Source: a virus
Direction: 5' to 3' (one strand)
DNA length: 29,550 nucleotides
Virus record (IMG/VR): IMGVR_UViG_3300036761_001139
Span: 1 to 29,550 of that record
Both the position numbers and the translations under genes were made by a program. Below are positions 21,503-29,549 of this stretch, piece by piece (the stretch's first letter is position 1; every line of letters starts with the position of its first letter). The notes under the pieces were generated by a model. The model saw nothing but the letters and a program-made list of their open reading frames with translations, did not search any database and was not told the origin of the DNA.

Positions 21503-21952
21503 TCACTTCACCCGCATAATCCAGACGACCTGGTAGTAGCTCGGCAAGCTGCTCGCCGTCGCGGTTTGCGTGGGGCTGCTCGCCGCTTTGAGGATGTAGT
21601 CTCCGCCGCCCGTTCCTGCGTTGCTCTGGTATCGCGCGTTCTCATCGTGTAGGTGCGTGTCTGCCCCGCCCGTGCCTCCGCTCGCCGTGGCCCCTCGAAG
21701 GAAGTATTGTGTTCCTCCACCGTTCGCGTTCAGGTTCGGAATCGTCTGCCCGTTCAACGGGCTCGCGGCGTCGCTCAATACCTGTCCGTTGCACTCCACC
21801 CACCTGTCGCTTAACGCGGGAACTCCTGTAAGGGTCTTCGCCCAACCGGCGATGGTTCCTATAGGAACGACGAGCACGAAGTCGTTGTTCAGGTCTGCGG
21901 CGTGCGGTTCGTTCCCTGCTCCGTCAACAAATGTCGCCCAAGTTGCTGCCAT
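21503..21952 (-). CDS. Tail collar-type fibre protein, copy 1
   Basis: 149 residues with the same collar core as its neighbour (WVECNGQVLSDAASPLNG, FLRGATASGG, GGADTHLHDE). H-x-H near residue 100 may bind metal, as in some phage fibre tips. AGGTGA precedes the ATG. Variation between the copies sits in the outer parts, as expected if they recognise different surface sugars or proteins. Confidence 0.88.
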   Translation of the reverse strand: MAATWATFVDGAGNEPHAADLNNDFVLVVPIGTIAGWAKTLTGVPALSDRWVECNGQVLSDAASPLNGQTIPNLNANGGGTQYFLRGATASGGTGGADTHLHDENARYQSNAGTGGGDYILKAASSPTQTATASSLPSYYQVVWIMRVK

Positions 21953-21953
21953 A

Positions 21954-22358
21954 TCAAGTCACCTTGTCCTTCTCTACGAAGATAATCTGTACGCTCGTCG
22001 TCTTCGCAATTCCGGTGAAGACCGTTCTGCTGCAAAGCAATGGCGTCCCGTCGTTGTTCTTGAGTCCGAACTCTGTAATCGTCGGGCTGCCGCTGTTGCA
22101 CTCCGTCGTCAGAATGAGAGCCCGGATAGTCACTTGTAGGTTGGTGTCGTCGAACAACGGGTAAGTGTTCACTATCGCCTTCGTGTCTGCTCCGCCAATC
22201 TGTATGAGAGAAGCGAGCGACGTGTCCGCTTCTGTTGGGGTCGTCGTCCCTGTCCCGACACTGAACCAGTTCGGTGCCGTGAGCGTTGGGCTCGCCTCGA
22301 ACGAGCGGTGCAGTACCACTTTCCTTCCTCTGTCCGTAAAAACTTGTCCGTTCGCCAT
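21954..22358 (-). CDS. Tail tip or fibre-base protein (134 aa)
   Basis: 134 residues. WFSVGTGTTTPTEADTSLAS, later ITEFGLKNNDGTPLLCSRTV and a final IIFVEKDKV resemble phage tail proteins of the GxG-TPxxxDTxL, EhGLxN type that sit before collar fibres. TAGGAGATACCC precedes the ATG. Confidence 0.75.
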   Translation of the reverse strand: MANGQVFTDRGRKVVLHRSFEASPTLTAPNWFSVGTGTTTPTEADTSLASLIQIGGADTKAIVNTYPLFDDTNLQVTIRALILTTECNSGSPTITEFGLKNNDGTPLLCSRTVFTGIAKTTSVQIIFVEKDKVT

Positions 22359-22367
22359 GGGTATCTC

Positions 22368-24260
22368 CTAGTGATAAGCGTAAAGATATACGCTCGTTAT
22401 CGTAATCGGGCTACCGATTGTCCCGATGATTTTCCAACGAAGGTCCGTTCCGGTATTAGTGAACGCCATCGTCCCAGGGTTGGAAGAAGAACCAATTATT
22501 TGCTGCGCCTTCTTCCAGTTCGCCCCTCCGTTGGCAGAGAAGTAAAGGTCTGCCCAACCACCGCTCAACATAGGAACGATATATGATACCGTCGTAATTG
22601 TGCCGTTGTTAAGGTCAACGCTCGAGCTCTGCCCCTGTGTCCCGACAGTGAGTTCAAGGTTCGTCGTCGCGGTATTCCAGGTTCCCGTCGTGTTACCGGC
22701 GTCCTTGAAGTCGTTGTCAATGAACTGCTCGTCGTAAATGTTCTCGTACTGGAGTATCCGGCTGTTCGTCTCTACGCCGAATCCCGCGTCGCCAAGAGCG
22801 TTCGTTCCGAGAACTCCGTAGTTGGGATTCCCAAGAACGAAGACGTTCGTTCCGCTCAACGTCTGCGTGATGGCCTTAAAGTATCTCGGCTTGACCTGTA
22901 TCGGGCTCGTGGCTGTGTTGTTCACGTTCACGACCTGCGCGAGGATGTCCTGGTTTGAGAACTCAGTCTCCTCCTGTCGCTTTATCTTCTCCATGATGTT
23001 CGCCTGGAAGTCCGCGAGCCGCCAAAAGGAATCCCCGACATCGATTTCTTCGCTGTCACCAGGATAACGGATACGATGCTTGTTGATGAGAAGAACACTA
23101 TCAACTGTCGGGAGGCTCTGCGCGTCCAACACGCGCACCTTCTGTCCGACGCCTAGTGATAGAGTGCTCGAGCTCTTGACCTTCAGCGTCGTCATCGTGA
23201 ACGGCGTGCTGTAACGCGCGAGCCAGTTATTCCCTCGTAGCTCTGCATCGTCAACTCCTCGGACGTCTTTGAGCGTGATGGTCTTCTTGAACCTGCCATA
23301 GGTGTCGATGCTCGACCGGTTGTAGAGGTTGATAGGAATAGGAACTGCTGCGCTGTATCGAATCTCGAAGTAGTGGTTGGTCGTGAACGAGGTGTAAGGA
23401 AAGATTTTCTTTTGGCTCTTGTCAACCCAATAGTAGTATGAAGAAGTGCTGCCCGGAACTCCGCCGGCCCGGAGCGTCGTGGGCGGGTTGCTCGCATCGC
23501 CATAGACCTTTACACTGATTGGCTCGTAAGCGATGGCGATGCTTGAGTTCGTATAACCGCTCGTGGTTCCAATCCTTCCCGTCTCTGTCGTCTCTATCTC
23601 CTGGAACGCTCCTACAAACGTGACATCGTTCGCCATCTGCGTCGTGTCGTGCTGCCACTTCGGCACAGAGAGAACGTTGCTTCCGACGGTGAGCGTGTTC
23701 GCGTTCGTCGTGAATCCCTTCGGCTCGAAATAGACCTTGTCCGTGTCGGCTCGGTAGTAGAACTGCCAATCGAGCACGTCAGCGAGTGCCTTGCATCGCT
23801 CGAAGATGTCGGCGTGGTTGCACAAGAACTTCTGCAAGATGTAGACAGTACCGCTGTCCTGGATGGTCCCTGCGTCGGCGTTGAGTCCGCCGTAGGTAGT
23901 AACGAGGTCGAGGAATATGTTACTGATGACCCCGCTCGTCGCTCCGCTGCTCTCGTATGCTGTCGTGACTTCTCTGCGCACGAGGTCCCATAGCTTGTCG
24001 GGGGCGGTCACCGCAACGGTACCGCCTTCTATCTCGAATCGTTCTATGAAACCGTCAAAGAATTTCTCGTCGGTAGAGGTCACGAACCCTCTCCATGCCT
24101 CGACCTGCAACCCGGTTGAGAGGGTAACGACGTTGCTTATCTTCCTGTTGAACTTGATGCTGAGTTCTCCGATGCTGTCACCGAACGTCCTCTCGTACTC
24201 GTAGCTCATCAGGTAAGAAGAAACGTCCACCCCGTTCACTTCAATCTTTGTGAGCACCAT
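22368..24260 (-). CDS. Baseplate hub / tail tip protein
   Basis: 630 residues. The N-terminal third (VDVSSYLMSYEYERTFGDSI, then FDGFIERFEIEG and LWDLVRREVTTAY) follows the gpD/gp27-like hub layout; residues 100-200 (FERCKALADVLDWQFYYRAD) are the second hub domain. The last 200 residues are beta-rich and may be a carbohydrate-binding or fibre-docking region. The ATG at 24260 uses the A of the upstream TGA. It follows the tape measure module, as in siphoviruses. Confidence 0.8.
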   Translation of the reverse strand: MVLTKIEVNGVDVSSYLMSYEYERTFGDSIGELSIKFNRKISNVVTLSTGLQVEAWRGFVTSTDEKFFDGFIERFEIEGGTVAVTAPDKLWDLVRREVTTAYESSGATSGVISNIFLDLVTTYGGLNADAGTIQDSGTVYILQKFLCNHADIFERCKALADVLDWQFYYRADTDKVYFEPKGFTTNANTLTVGSNVLSVPKWQHDTTQMANDVTFVGAFQEIETTETGRIGTTSGYTNSSIAIAYEPISVKVYGDASNPPTTLRAGGVPGSTSSYYYWVDKSQKKIFPYTSFTTNHYFEIRYSAAVPIPINLYNRSSIDTYGRFKKTITLKDVRGVDDAELRGNNWLARYSTPFTMTTLKVKSSSTLSLGVGQKVRVLDAQSLPTVDSVLLINKHRIRYPGDSEEIDVGDSFWRLADFQANIMEKIKRQEETEFSNQDILAQVVNVNNTATSPIQVKPRYFKAITQTLSGTNVFVLGNPNYGVLGTNALGDAGFGVETNSRILQYENIYDEQFIDNDFKDAGNTTGTWNTATTNLELTVGTQGQSSSVDLNNGTITTVSYIVPMLSGGWADLYFSANGGANWKKAQQIIGSSSNPGTMAFTNTGTDLRWKIIGTIGSPITITSVYLYAYH

Positions 24261-24631
24261 CAGGTACTCCCCTCCTGCATGACAATCGTGTACTCTACCT
24301 TGTTCACCCCTCCTTCCTCGCAAGTCCAAGTCACGCTCGTAACCAATACCTCGTAGCTGACTCCGCTCTTGTCGCTGTGGAATGTCTTCGTCGCTGTCTG
24401 CGCGCCGTTCACGAGGGCGTCGAGAGCAGCGACGAACGTACTGATGGTGCCGTCTGTTGAAGCATAGATTCCGCTTACCGTAATGGTCCTGGTCGCTCCG
24501 AAGATGTCGAGTTGGATTGCATTCGCGCTGTCGCTGCCCGGCATAGCCGTAAAAAACAGGTTGGCGTCTTTCACGCTCTCCTCCTTGTTAACAGTCCCCA
24601 TGCTCGATAGCCCGTCAAGCGTGTACGTCAT
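24260..24631 (-). CDS. Tail protein (123 aa)
   Basis: 123 residues from MTYTLDGLSSMGTVNKEESV, beta-rich (IFGATRTITVSGIYASTDGT, then GVSYEVLVTSVTWTCEEGG). GGAGGAGAAGAA precedes the ATG. Between tape measure and hub it is likely a distal tail protein or tube adaptor; no family is recognised. Confidence 0.72.
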   Translation of the reverse strand: MTYTLDGLSSMGTVNKEESVKDANLFFTAMPGSDSANAIQLDIFGATRTITVSGIYASTDGTISTFVAALDALVNGAQTATKTFHSDKSGVSYEVLVTSVTWTCEEGGVNKVEYTIVMQEGST

Positions 24632-24738
24632 TTCTTCTCCTCCGCTCTCCACTCCTTGAGCTCGTTGAGCAACAGCATGAGGAGCTTGTTCGTCGCGTCA
24701 ACCTTCCGTATGAGCTCCCTCTCGTGGTTGTCAGACAT
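24628..24738 (-). CDS. Small coiled-coil protein (36 aa)
   Basis: 36 codons, MSDNHERELIRKVDATNKLL, then a Leu-rich helix ending RAEEKK. AGGAGG precedes the ATG, which overlaps the tape measure stop by 8 bases; its stop overlaps the next start as ATGA. Very small tail proteins are easily missed, and the coupling supports it. Confidence 0.6.
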   Translation of the reverse strand: MSDNHERELIRKVDATNKLLMLLLNELKEWRAEEKK

Positions 24739-26065
24739 AGCTATTGTACCTCCTGTTCGCCTTGAACAGTTCTTGCTCAATCGCTCGCACCAAGGTCTTG
24801 ATGTCGTTCTGTCCCGTCAGCGTTGGTCGGTCAATGGTGATGTTCACCGTCATGCCGCCGCCCATACCCTTCGGGTTCTTGGTCCCGATGATGAAGTCGC
24901 TCGGGTCGGTATGCAGCGTTCCCTGTGGTGTGATGATGAAATCTTTCACGCTCTTTGAACCTGGGTTGCTCCAAGGGTTCGGGCTGCTGTGGTCCTCGTT
25001 CTTGCTCTCTCCCTTGAACAATCCCTTGATGAAACTCCAGACGTTGCTCGCGTCTATCGTTCCCTTAAAGAGTCCCTTGAACCAATCCCATACCTGGCTC
25101 GCAACGTTCACGACCCCGGAGAATTTGCTCTTTATGAAATCCCAAACGTCTGATAGCAATCTGACTGTTCCGACGAAGAACGTCTTTATCCAAGTCCAGA
25201 CGTCCTTCGAGACGTCGATGACCCCGACAAAGAACGCCTTGATATACCCCCAAATGCTCTTTGCGAAGTCCCCAACTGCTGCCGCGGCGTCTGAAAAGAA
25301 CGCCGGCAGGGTCTTCGTGAAAAACTCCGGAAGCGTCGTCGTAAAGAAGACGCTGATGCTCGCTCCTGCCGCCTTGAAGAAGTCGGGCAAGGTCTTCGTG
25401 AAAAACTCCGGAAGCGTCACATAGATGAAGTTGACTACCGCTCTCCTGACCGCGTCCATGTCAATCCCGAAGATGCTCAATAGCTTGTCGGCCCAGGAAG
25501 TCGCTATCGTCCAAAGGTTCTGCAATCCCTTGAGCGCGTTCGGCAGCATATTCCCGATTGCTGCGCCGATAGCCATGCCGATTGCCGCTCCAACGGGTCC
25601 GGCAACGAGCGCTCCGGCAGTCGCGCCAATCCCTCCTCCTACGAGCGCGCCTGTCTTCTCTGCGTCGGTCCCGGGGATGAGTTCCTTTGACATTCCCTTC
25701 GCCAATTCCCCGAGGGACATTAACACTGGCTTGAGAATAGGAATGAGCGGCATGAACAAGAGCATCAAGATTATCTTGAGAATCTTCATTATTCCCGTGA
25801 TGATGGGCATGTCCTTGAGCGCGTCAGCGATGAGCTGTATGAGAGCGACAACACCGCCCGCGGCGAGTCCTGCCGCGACGCCCGATGATATTGCTCCGCT
25901 CCCGATACCTGTGCTCTCCGCTCCCTTCGCTGCTCCTCCGATGCCGAGCCCTGAGACTGCCTTTCGCAAGCCATCAGCTACCTCCTCGCTGAAACTCTTT
26001 GCCGAGCGCTTCAGGTCTGCGTTTGAACCTTCCAGCTTGACCTTGAACACAATCTCTTCAGCCAT
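24731..26065 (-). CDS. Tape measure protein (short)
   Basis: 444 residues. Hydrophobic segments at about 62-84, 94-116 and a Gly/Ala-rich stretch at 139-173, then repeats: LPEFFTKTLP at 218-227 and 245-254, and five Trp/Phe-Lys-x-Phe/Leu-Phe units at about 270-350 (WGYIKAFF, WTWIKTFF, WDFIKSKF, WDWFKGLF, WSFIKGLF). These are tape measure traits. It sets tail length; at the usual 1.5 angstrom per residue the tail would be about 65 nm. It follows the chaperone pair. Confidence 0.85.
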   Translation of the reverse strand: MAEEIVFKVKLEGSNADLKRSAKSFSEEVADGLRKAVSGLGIGGAAKGAESTGIGSGAISSGVAAGLAAGGVVALIQLIADALKDMPIITGIMKILKIILMLLFMPLIPILKPVLMSLGELAKGMSKELIPGTDAEKTGALVGGGIGATAGALVAGPVGAAIGMAIGAAIGNMLPNALKGLQNLWTIATSWADKLLSIFGIDMDAVRRAVVNFIYVTLPEFFTKTLPDFFKAAGASISVFFTTTLPEFFTKTLPAFFSDAAAAVGDFAKSIWGYIKAFFVGVIDVSKDVWTWIKTFFVGTVRLLSDVWDFIKSKFSGVVNVASQVWDWFKGLFKGTIDASNVWSFIKGLFKGESKNEDHSSPNPWSNPGSKSVKDFIITPQGTLHTDPSDFIIGTKNPKGMGGGMTVNITIDRPTLTGQNDIKTLVRAIEQELFKANRRYNSYV

Positions 26066-26270
26066 GCTCTTTTACCTCATTCACCTTCTGATGCCACAAT
26101 GGAAGGAGGCACAGCATCGCGTCGAGCAATCGGGCCTCTACATTCTTCGTCTCCTCGGGCGTCCAATGGAAGTAATACGCCGCGAGGAAGTACACGAAGT
26201 CCCGGTCTAGCTCGGGGTCTGCGATGTGCATTCCTTCAACTTTCTTTTTCAGCTTCCATCTTTTTTTTTT
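26058..26270 (-). CDS. Chaperone T domain made by -1 frameshift (GT fusion)
   Basis: The reading frame continues from the A10 run at 26261-26270 after a -1 slip, adding 67 residues (RWKLKKKVEGMHIADPELDR on) to residues 1-126 of G, 193 in all. The stop overlaps the tape measure start by 8 bases. The heptamer A AAA AAA is in phase with the G frame. A separate start at the internal ATG near 26230 is less likely. Confidence 0.8.
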   Translation of the reverse strand, partial: KKKRWKLKKKVEGMHIADPELDRDFVYFLAAYYFHWTPEETKNVEARLLDAMLCLLPLWHQKVNEVKEHG

Positions 26271-26638
26271 GAGAGGTTGTTGAGCTTCGTGAACTGCGCG
26301 AACAACTCCTCTCCTATCTCCATAGGCAACTCCTTGATGTGCGTGATGTCCAATGGGTAACCGACGCCGATTGCCTTGAACGTTCCTCCCTGTTCTGGTT
26401 GGTATGTCGTCCTGACGAGTTCCGAACTCACGATGCTCTTGAGAAGCGAAATCTCTTTCATGTTCTGGACGCTCACGTTCACGATGGGTTCAGAGCCATA
26501 CACCTTGATGTCTGCGCTCTCCTGCTCGAGTTGGTTTCTCTCTCCGTAGTTGAGTCGCTTCATCACGACTTTCCCATCGAAGTCGACTCGTTCCTCTCCC
26601 TCTCCTTCCGTGTAATGGAACAATATTTCTTTTTGCAT
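26249..26638 (-). CDS. Tail assembly chaperone G-like protein
   Basis: 129 residues, acidic and helical in the second half (PMEIGEELFAQFTKLNNLSK). It sits between tail tube and tape measure, the fixed place of lambda gpG-type chaperones. It ends in KKKDGS just after an A10 run that allows a -1 frameshift. These chaperones coat the tape measure before the tail tube grows. Confidence 0.82.
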   Translation of the reverse strand: MQKEILFHYTEGEGEERVDFDGKVVMKRLNYGERNQLEQESADIKVYGSEPIVNVSVQNMKEISLLKSIVSSELVRTTYQPEQGGTFKAIGVGYPLDITHIKELPMEIGEELFAQFTKLNNLSKKKDGS

Positions 26639-26659
26639 GAAGTTCCCCCCGCCGAGCGT

Positions 26660-27649
26660 TTAAGGCACGGCCACGTCTGTTGCGGTGTTGTTCGTGACGA
26701 CGATGCTCGTGCAGCTCAGTGCCCAACCGCCAACGTCTTCCTTCGTGACTTCGTTCACGTCGAAAGGAAGCGTGTGCGTGTCGAGGAACAGGTTCGCGAA
26801 AGTCACGACGACCTTCCTACTCGCGGTTGTTGCTCCGCCGTTGTCGAACGTGAGGATGCAAGCCACTCCTGCCGGGTTGAGCGAAGCAAGGTCGGTAGCT
26901 GCTACGGGAAGTGACTTCCCGTAGAACTTCTCCAAGAGAAGTGTCACGTCGCTGAACATGACGGTCATCTTGAGGTCGTATGTCCTGCTCTTCGGAACGC
27001 TCGCCGTGCTGTACCTGCTTCCTAGTCCCCAAACCATTTCTAGGTTGTGGTTGATGGTGAGCTCGACGCTCTGGACGTAACCGACGGTTGTTCCCGCGAC
27101 GCTCAGCGTCCCGTTCGCGAAATGCAACGGTTCTTCTCCCGCTGCAACGACGCTGCCGATGCCGGTGGTCGCCATCGTCTCTGTCCTGTATGGGCATTCC
27201 AGCCTGACCTTCGCAATCTCTCCTACCGCCGCGCTGATGGTCGCGCTCGCCACCTTGCAACCGATGAGCGCTGCGACGCTATCGTTCGTCCCTAGCTCTT
27301 GCGCTGCCGCGATACTGAAGCTCAGGAGCGTGTTGCTCTCCGCAAAACTGTGCGTGTAAGGGCCTCCTCCTGCGTCCGTGGGAAGTGCCCCCATGACCCC
27401 TCTGAACCAACTACTGTTGGCTGAGAGGTCGAACTCAACTGTCGCTGTTCCCTCGAACTTCTTTGCCACGTTCGCTGTCGCATTCCTGCTGCCGAGCGAG
27501 TGGACCCGCTCCATGTTGTTCTTCCGCACGACACTAATCTTCATGCCGTGCCCGAAGTTCTTCGGAAACGATGCCGCGACGGTTCCTTCTGACGCCTCGA
27601 AACCGTAATTCACGTATCCGAGTGCGCCGCTACCTACGCTCTGTGCCAT
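26660..27649 (-). CDS. Major tail tube protein
   Basis: 329 residues. Beta-rich with NFGHGMKISVVRKNNMERV, TATVEFDLSANSSWFRGVMG and a second similar half (ELTINHNLEMVWGLGSRYST). The GSR(N/Y)xTA element appears in both halves (HSLGSRNATANVAKKFEGT and GLGSRYSTASVPKSRTYDL), so it may be a duplicated tube domain. GGAGG fixes the start at 27649. Position just before the chaperones supports the call. Confidence 0.8.
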   Translation of the reverse strand: MAQSVGSGALGYVNYGFEASEGTVAASFPKNFGHGMKISVVRKNNMERVHSLGSRNATANVAKKFEGTATVEFDLSANSSWFRGVMGALPTDAGGGPYTHSFAESNTLLSFSIAAAQELGTNDSVAALIGCKVASATISAAVGEIAKVRLECPYRTETMATTGIGSVVAAGEEPLHFANGTLSVAGTTVGYVQSVELTINHNLEMVWGLGSRYSTASVPKSRTYDLKMTVMFSDVTLLLEKFYGKSLPVAATDLASLNPAGVACILTFDNGGATTASRKVVVTFANLFLDTHTLPFDVNEVTKEDVGGWALSCTSIVVTNNTATDVAVP

Positions 27650-27665
27650 GGTGTCCTCCAGTCTT

Positions 27666-28322
27666 TCATTCCAAGTTGAACGGGCTGCGCAGGTCGATGT
27701 TTCGCTGCACAATCTTGTCGTTCATCATTGGTGTCTTCAACAATGGGCCGGTTCCTGCAACGGTGATGAACCTCAAGTAGTAGAGGTCCTTCTTGTGTGC
27801 CATGACGGCTTCCTTGATGAGCTTGATGATTCCCTCGACAGTCCGTTCGCTCGCCGCATATGCCGCAGCGGTATAGATGACTTCTGTGAGCCCATTCGTC
27901 GCTCCCAGGCTTATCTCTTTGGTCGAAGAACTGATTGTCTCTACCGCCACTACCGGGTAGCTCGCGAGCGTCCGGTCAGGCCGGGGGTAGTCAGGGAATA
28001 TCCTGTCTGTCCCGTAATCGTATGTGATGATGTACTCGCCGGTCTGGTTGGCGTTGAATGTGATGAGGCAGTCCTGTGTCGCTCCAGCGTTGTGCGTGTA
28101 TTCTACCGTGTAGTCGTAACCGAAGCTCTTGCTGATGGTTGCGACGGTGATGCTCCTGACATTCCTAACGTTCACCCTGCTGATGGTGACTGTTGAGTAG
28201 CCGGGTGCCGGGGTCGCCCGCTGCGTGGTCGTCGTGACGTCTCTCACCGTCGTTGAAAGAACGTCCTGGTTTCTTAGGAAGACAATCAGTTCCTGCTTCG
28301 CAACCCAAAGGTCGAACGTCAA
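27666..28322 (-). CDS. Probable tail terminator / tail completion protein
   Basis: 218 residues from a TTG start at 28322 that overlaps the upstream stop (TTGA), with GGGGTGA before it. The frame is open further upstream, but that part is the antisense-frame shadow of the gp10-like gene. Beta-rich core, then ASERTVEGIIKLIKEAVMAH and a final strand region. The place between gp10-like and tube genes is that of tail terminators; the family is not recognised by sequence. Confidence 0.7.
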   Translation of the reverse strand: MTFDLWVAKQELIVFLRNQDVLSTTVRDVTTTTQRATPAPGYSTVTISRVNVRNVRSITVATISKSFGYDYTVEYTHNAGATQDCLITFNANQTGEYIITYDYGTDRIFPDYPRPDRTLASYPVVAVETISSSTKEISLGATNGLTEVIYTAAAYAASERTVEGIIKLIKEAVMAHKKDLYYLRFITVAGTGPLLKTPMMNDKIVQRNIDLRSPFNLE

Positions 28323-28756
28323 GCTGTCACCCCGTGGCGCTTGATATTTTCCCTGATGATGTCGCGCAACTGCAAGTAGATGACCGGCCTCACAAAAGGA
28401 TAGGGCTGCGTGCCGTGCAGCTGTATGAACTTTGCGAGGGCGAAGTTCTCGTCGTTCGTCAAGAAGTTTAAGAACCTGTCTCCTGAGCGGTAGACGGGCA
28501 TCTTCCTGTCGGGCTTCGCTGGAAAACTCACAGTCTCTCCTCCAACGGTGCTCTGCTTTCCTTCGAGCCTTCCCGGGGTGCCGTACTCGACGTAGCGCCA
28601 GTGGTCGGGCGCCCAAAACTCTATGGTGTCGCCAACCACCCGGTAACTGATTCCTGTTGAGAGGTCGCCGGTCTTGAAGTGCTTGCCAAGAGAAAGAACG
28701 AGAGCGTTCACTGTGTCGTTCCCGATGCCCTCCAATAACACTCTTGGTAGTTCCAT
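28319..28756 (-). CDS. HK97 gp10-like neck protein
   Basis: 145 residues. DHWRYVEYGTPGRLEGKQ in mid-protein and the C-terminal HGTQPYPFVRPVIYLQLRD match the Y-V-E-x-GT ... P-x-P-F-x-RP pattern of HK97 gp10-like proteins, which join the head and tail. Two upstream helices (TVNALVLSLGKHFKTGD) fit the fold. The ribosome site is weak. Confidence 0.82.
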   Translation of the reverse strand: MELPRVLLEGIGNDTVNALVLSLGKHFKTGDLSTGISYRVVGDTIEFWAPDHWRYVEYGTPGRLEGKQSTVGGETVSFPAKPDRKMPVYRSGDRFLNFLTNDENFALAKFIQLHGTQPYPFVRPVIYLQLRDIIRENIKRHGVTA

Positions 28757-28792
28757 GATTGGCGCCTGCCGTTCATTTTTCCCGCTTGGGAA

Positions 28793-29179
28793 TCAGTCTC
28801 CTGTGCTCGTCCTGAACACTTCGCACGCGACGTAGAGCAGTTCTGCGTTGTTCGCTCCGCCGTACCGTGTGGTGGTGTCAGTAATTCTGAACGTGATGTT
28901 TCCGACGACGAATGTGTCGTCCTTCTTTGGCCTGGGGCTCACCTCTGGAGGAACGATGACGTAACCGTTGTCGTATTCGTACTTCCCTTGCTTCTCCTGT
29001 GCCCAACCATGCATCTGGTTGAAGTAGGCTGCCCTGATGGTCTGCGCTGTTCCCGCCACGAGCGTCTCGCTGCCCGTCACGTTGTCTGTCGTGAGCGTGT
29101 ACGGGGTGAACGTGACCGTTCGTAGGAACTTTGCTAGTACCGCCTCCGTGAAGCTCTTGGGAACGAATCCCAGGGTCAT
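28793..29179 (-). CDS. Head-tail stopper-like protein
   Basis: 128 residues from MTLGFVPKSFTEAVLAKFLR. RTVTFTPYTLTTDNVTGSET followed by TIRAAYFNQMHGWAQ and VGNITFRITDTTTRYG fits the small beta-barrel stoppers (SPP1 gp16/lambda FII type). The start at 29179 has GTGAGG just upstream. It precedes the gp10-like gene, as expected. Confidence 0.68.
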   Translation of the reverse strand: MTLGFVPKSFTEAVLAKFLRTVTFTPYTLTTDNVTGSETLVAGTAQTIRAAYFNQMHGWAQEKQGKYEYDNGYVIVPPEVSPRPKKDDTFVVGNITFRITDTTTRYGGANNAELLYVACEVFRTSTGD

Positions 29180-29183
29180 GTCC

Positions 29184-29549
29184 TCACTTCCCCACAATTG
29201 CCGCCTGTAGCCTCGTCTGGTTGATGCCGTTCGTGCATACCTGGAACTTGACGTAGAGGGGCGTCGTGTCTGTGAGCGCGCTGCTCGTCGCGTTGTTGAT
29301 GGTCTGCAGTGCGATGAGTGTGTTCCATAGGCTGCCGTCGATGCTCGTGTATGCCGTGACCGTGGAGTTCCCGTTCGTCCCTGACTCCCAAATGCTCAGT
29401 GCGGTGTAGGTCTTGACGCTGATGGCGCTCGTGTTCACGCACTTGCCAGGAACAACGTTCAGCCCTGGAAGCGCTCCGTAATTGCTGATGCCTCCAGGAT
29501 AGAGGTCAGCAAGGGTCGCGTTCGTCCCGTCGCTGATGGTCGAGATGAC
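29184..29549 (-). CDS. C-terminal end of an unidentified gene (partial)
   Basis: Open from the right edge to the stop at 29184, 121 residues visible. Sequence is Thr/Asn/Ser-rich and beta-like (VNTSAISVKTYTALSIWESG, then SLWNTLIALQTINNATSSAL) with five Asn-X-Ser/Thr sites and two Cys. An internal GTG at 29438 is an unlikely start because the frame is coherent upstream. It may be a head decoration or capsid-associated protein given its place before the neck genes; the family is unknown. Confidence 0.6.
   Translation of the reverse strand, partial: VISTISDGTNATLADLYPGGISNYGALPGLNVVPGKCVNTSAISVKTYTALSIWESGTNGNSTVTAYTSIDGSLWNTLIALQTINNATSSALTDTTPLYVKFQVCTNGINQTRLQAAIVGK

Noticed and set aside
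25065-25253. Small leftward frame inside the tape measure gene
   Set aside because: It is an out-of-frame shadow of the Trp/Phe repeats with no ribosome site.
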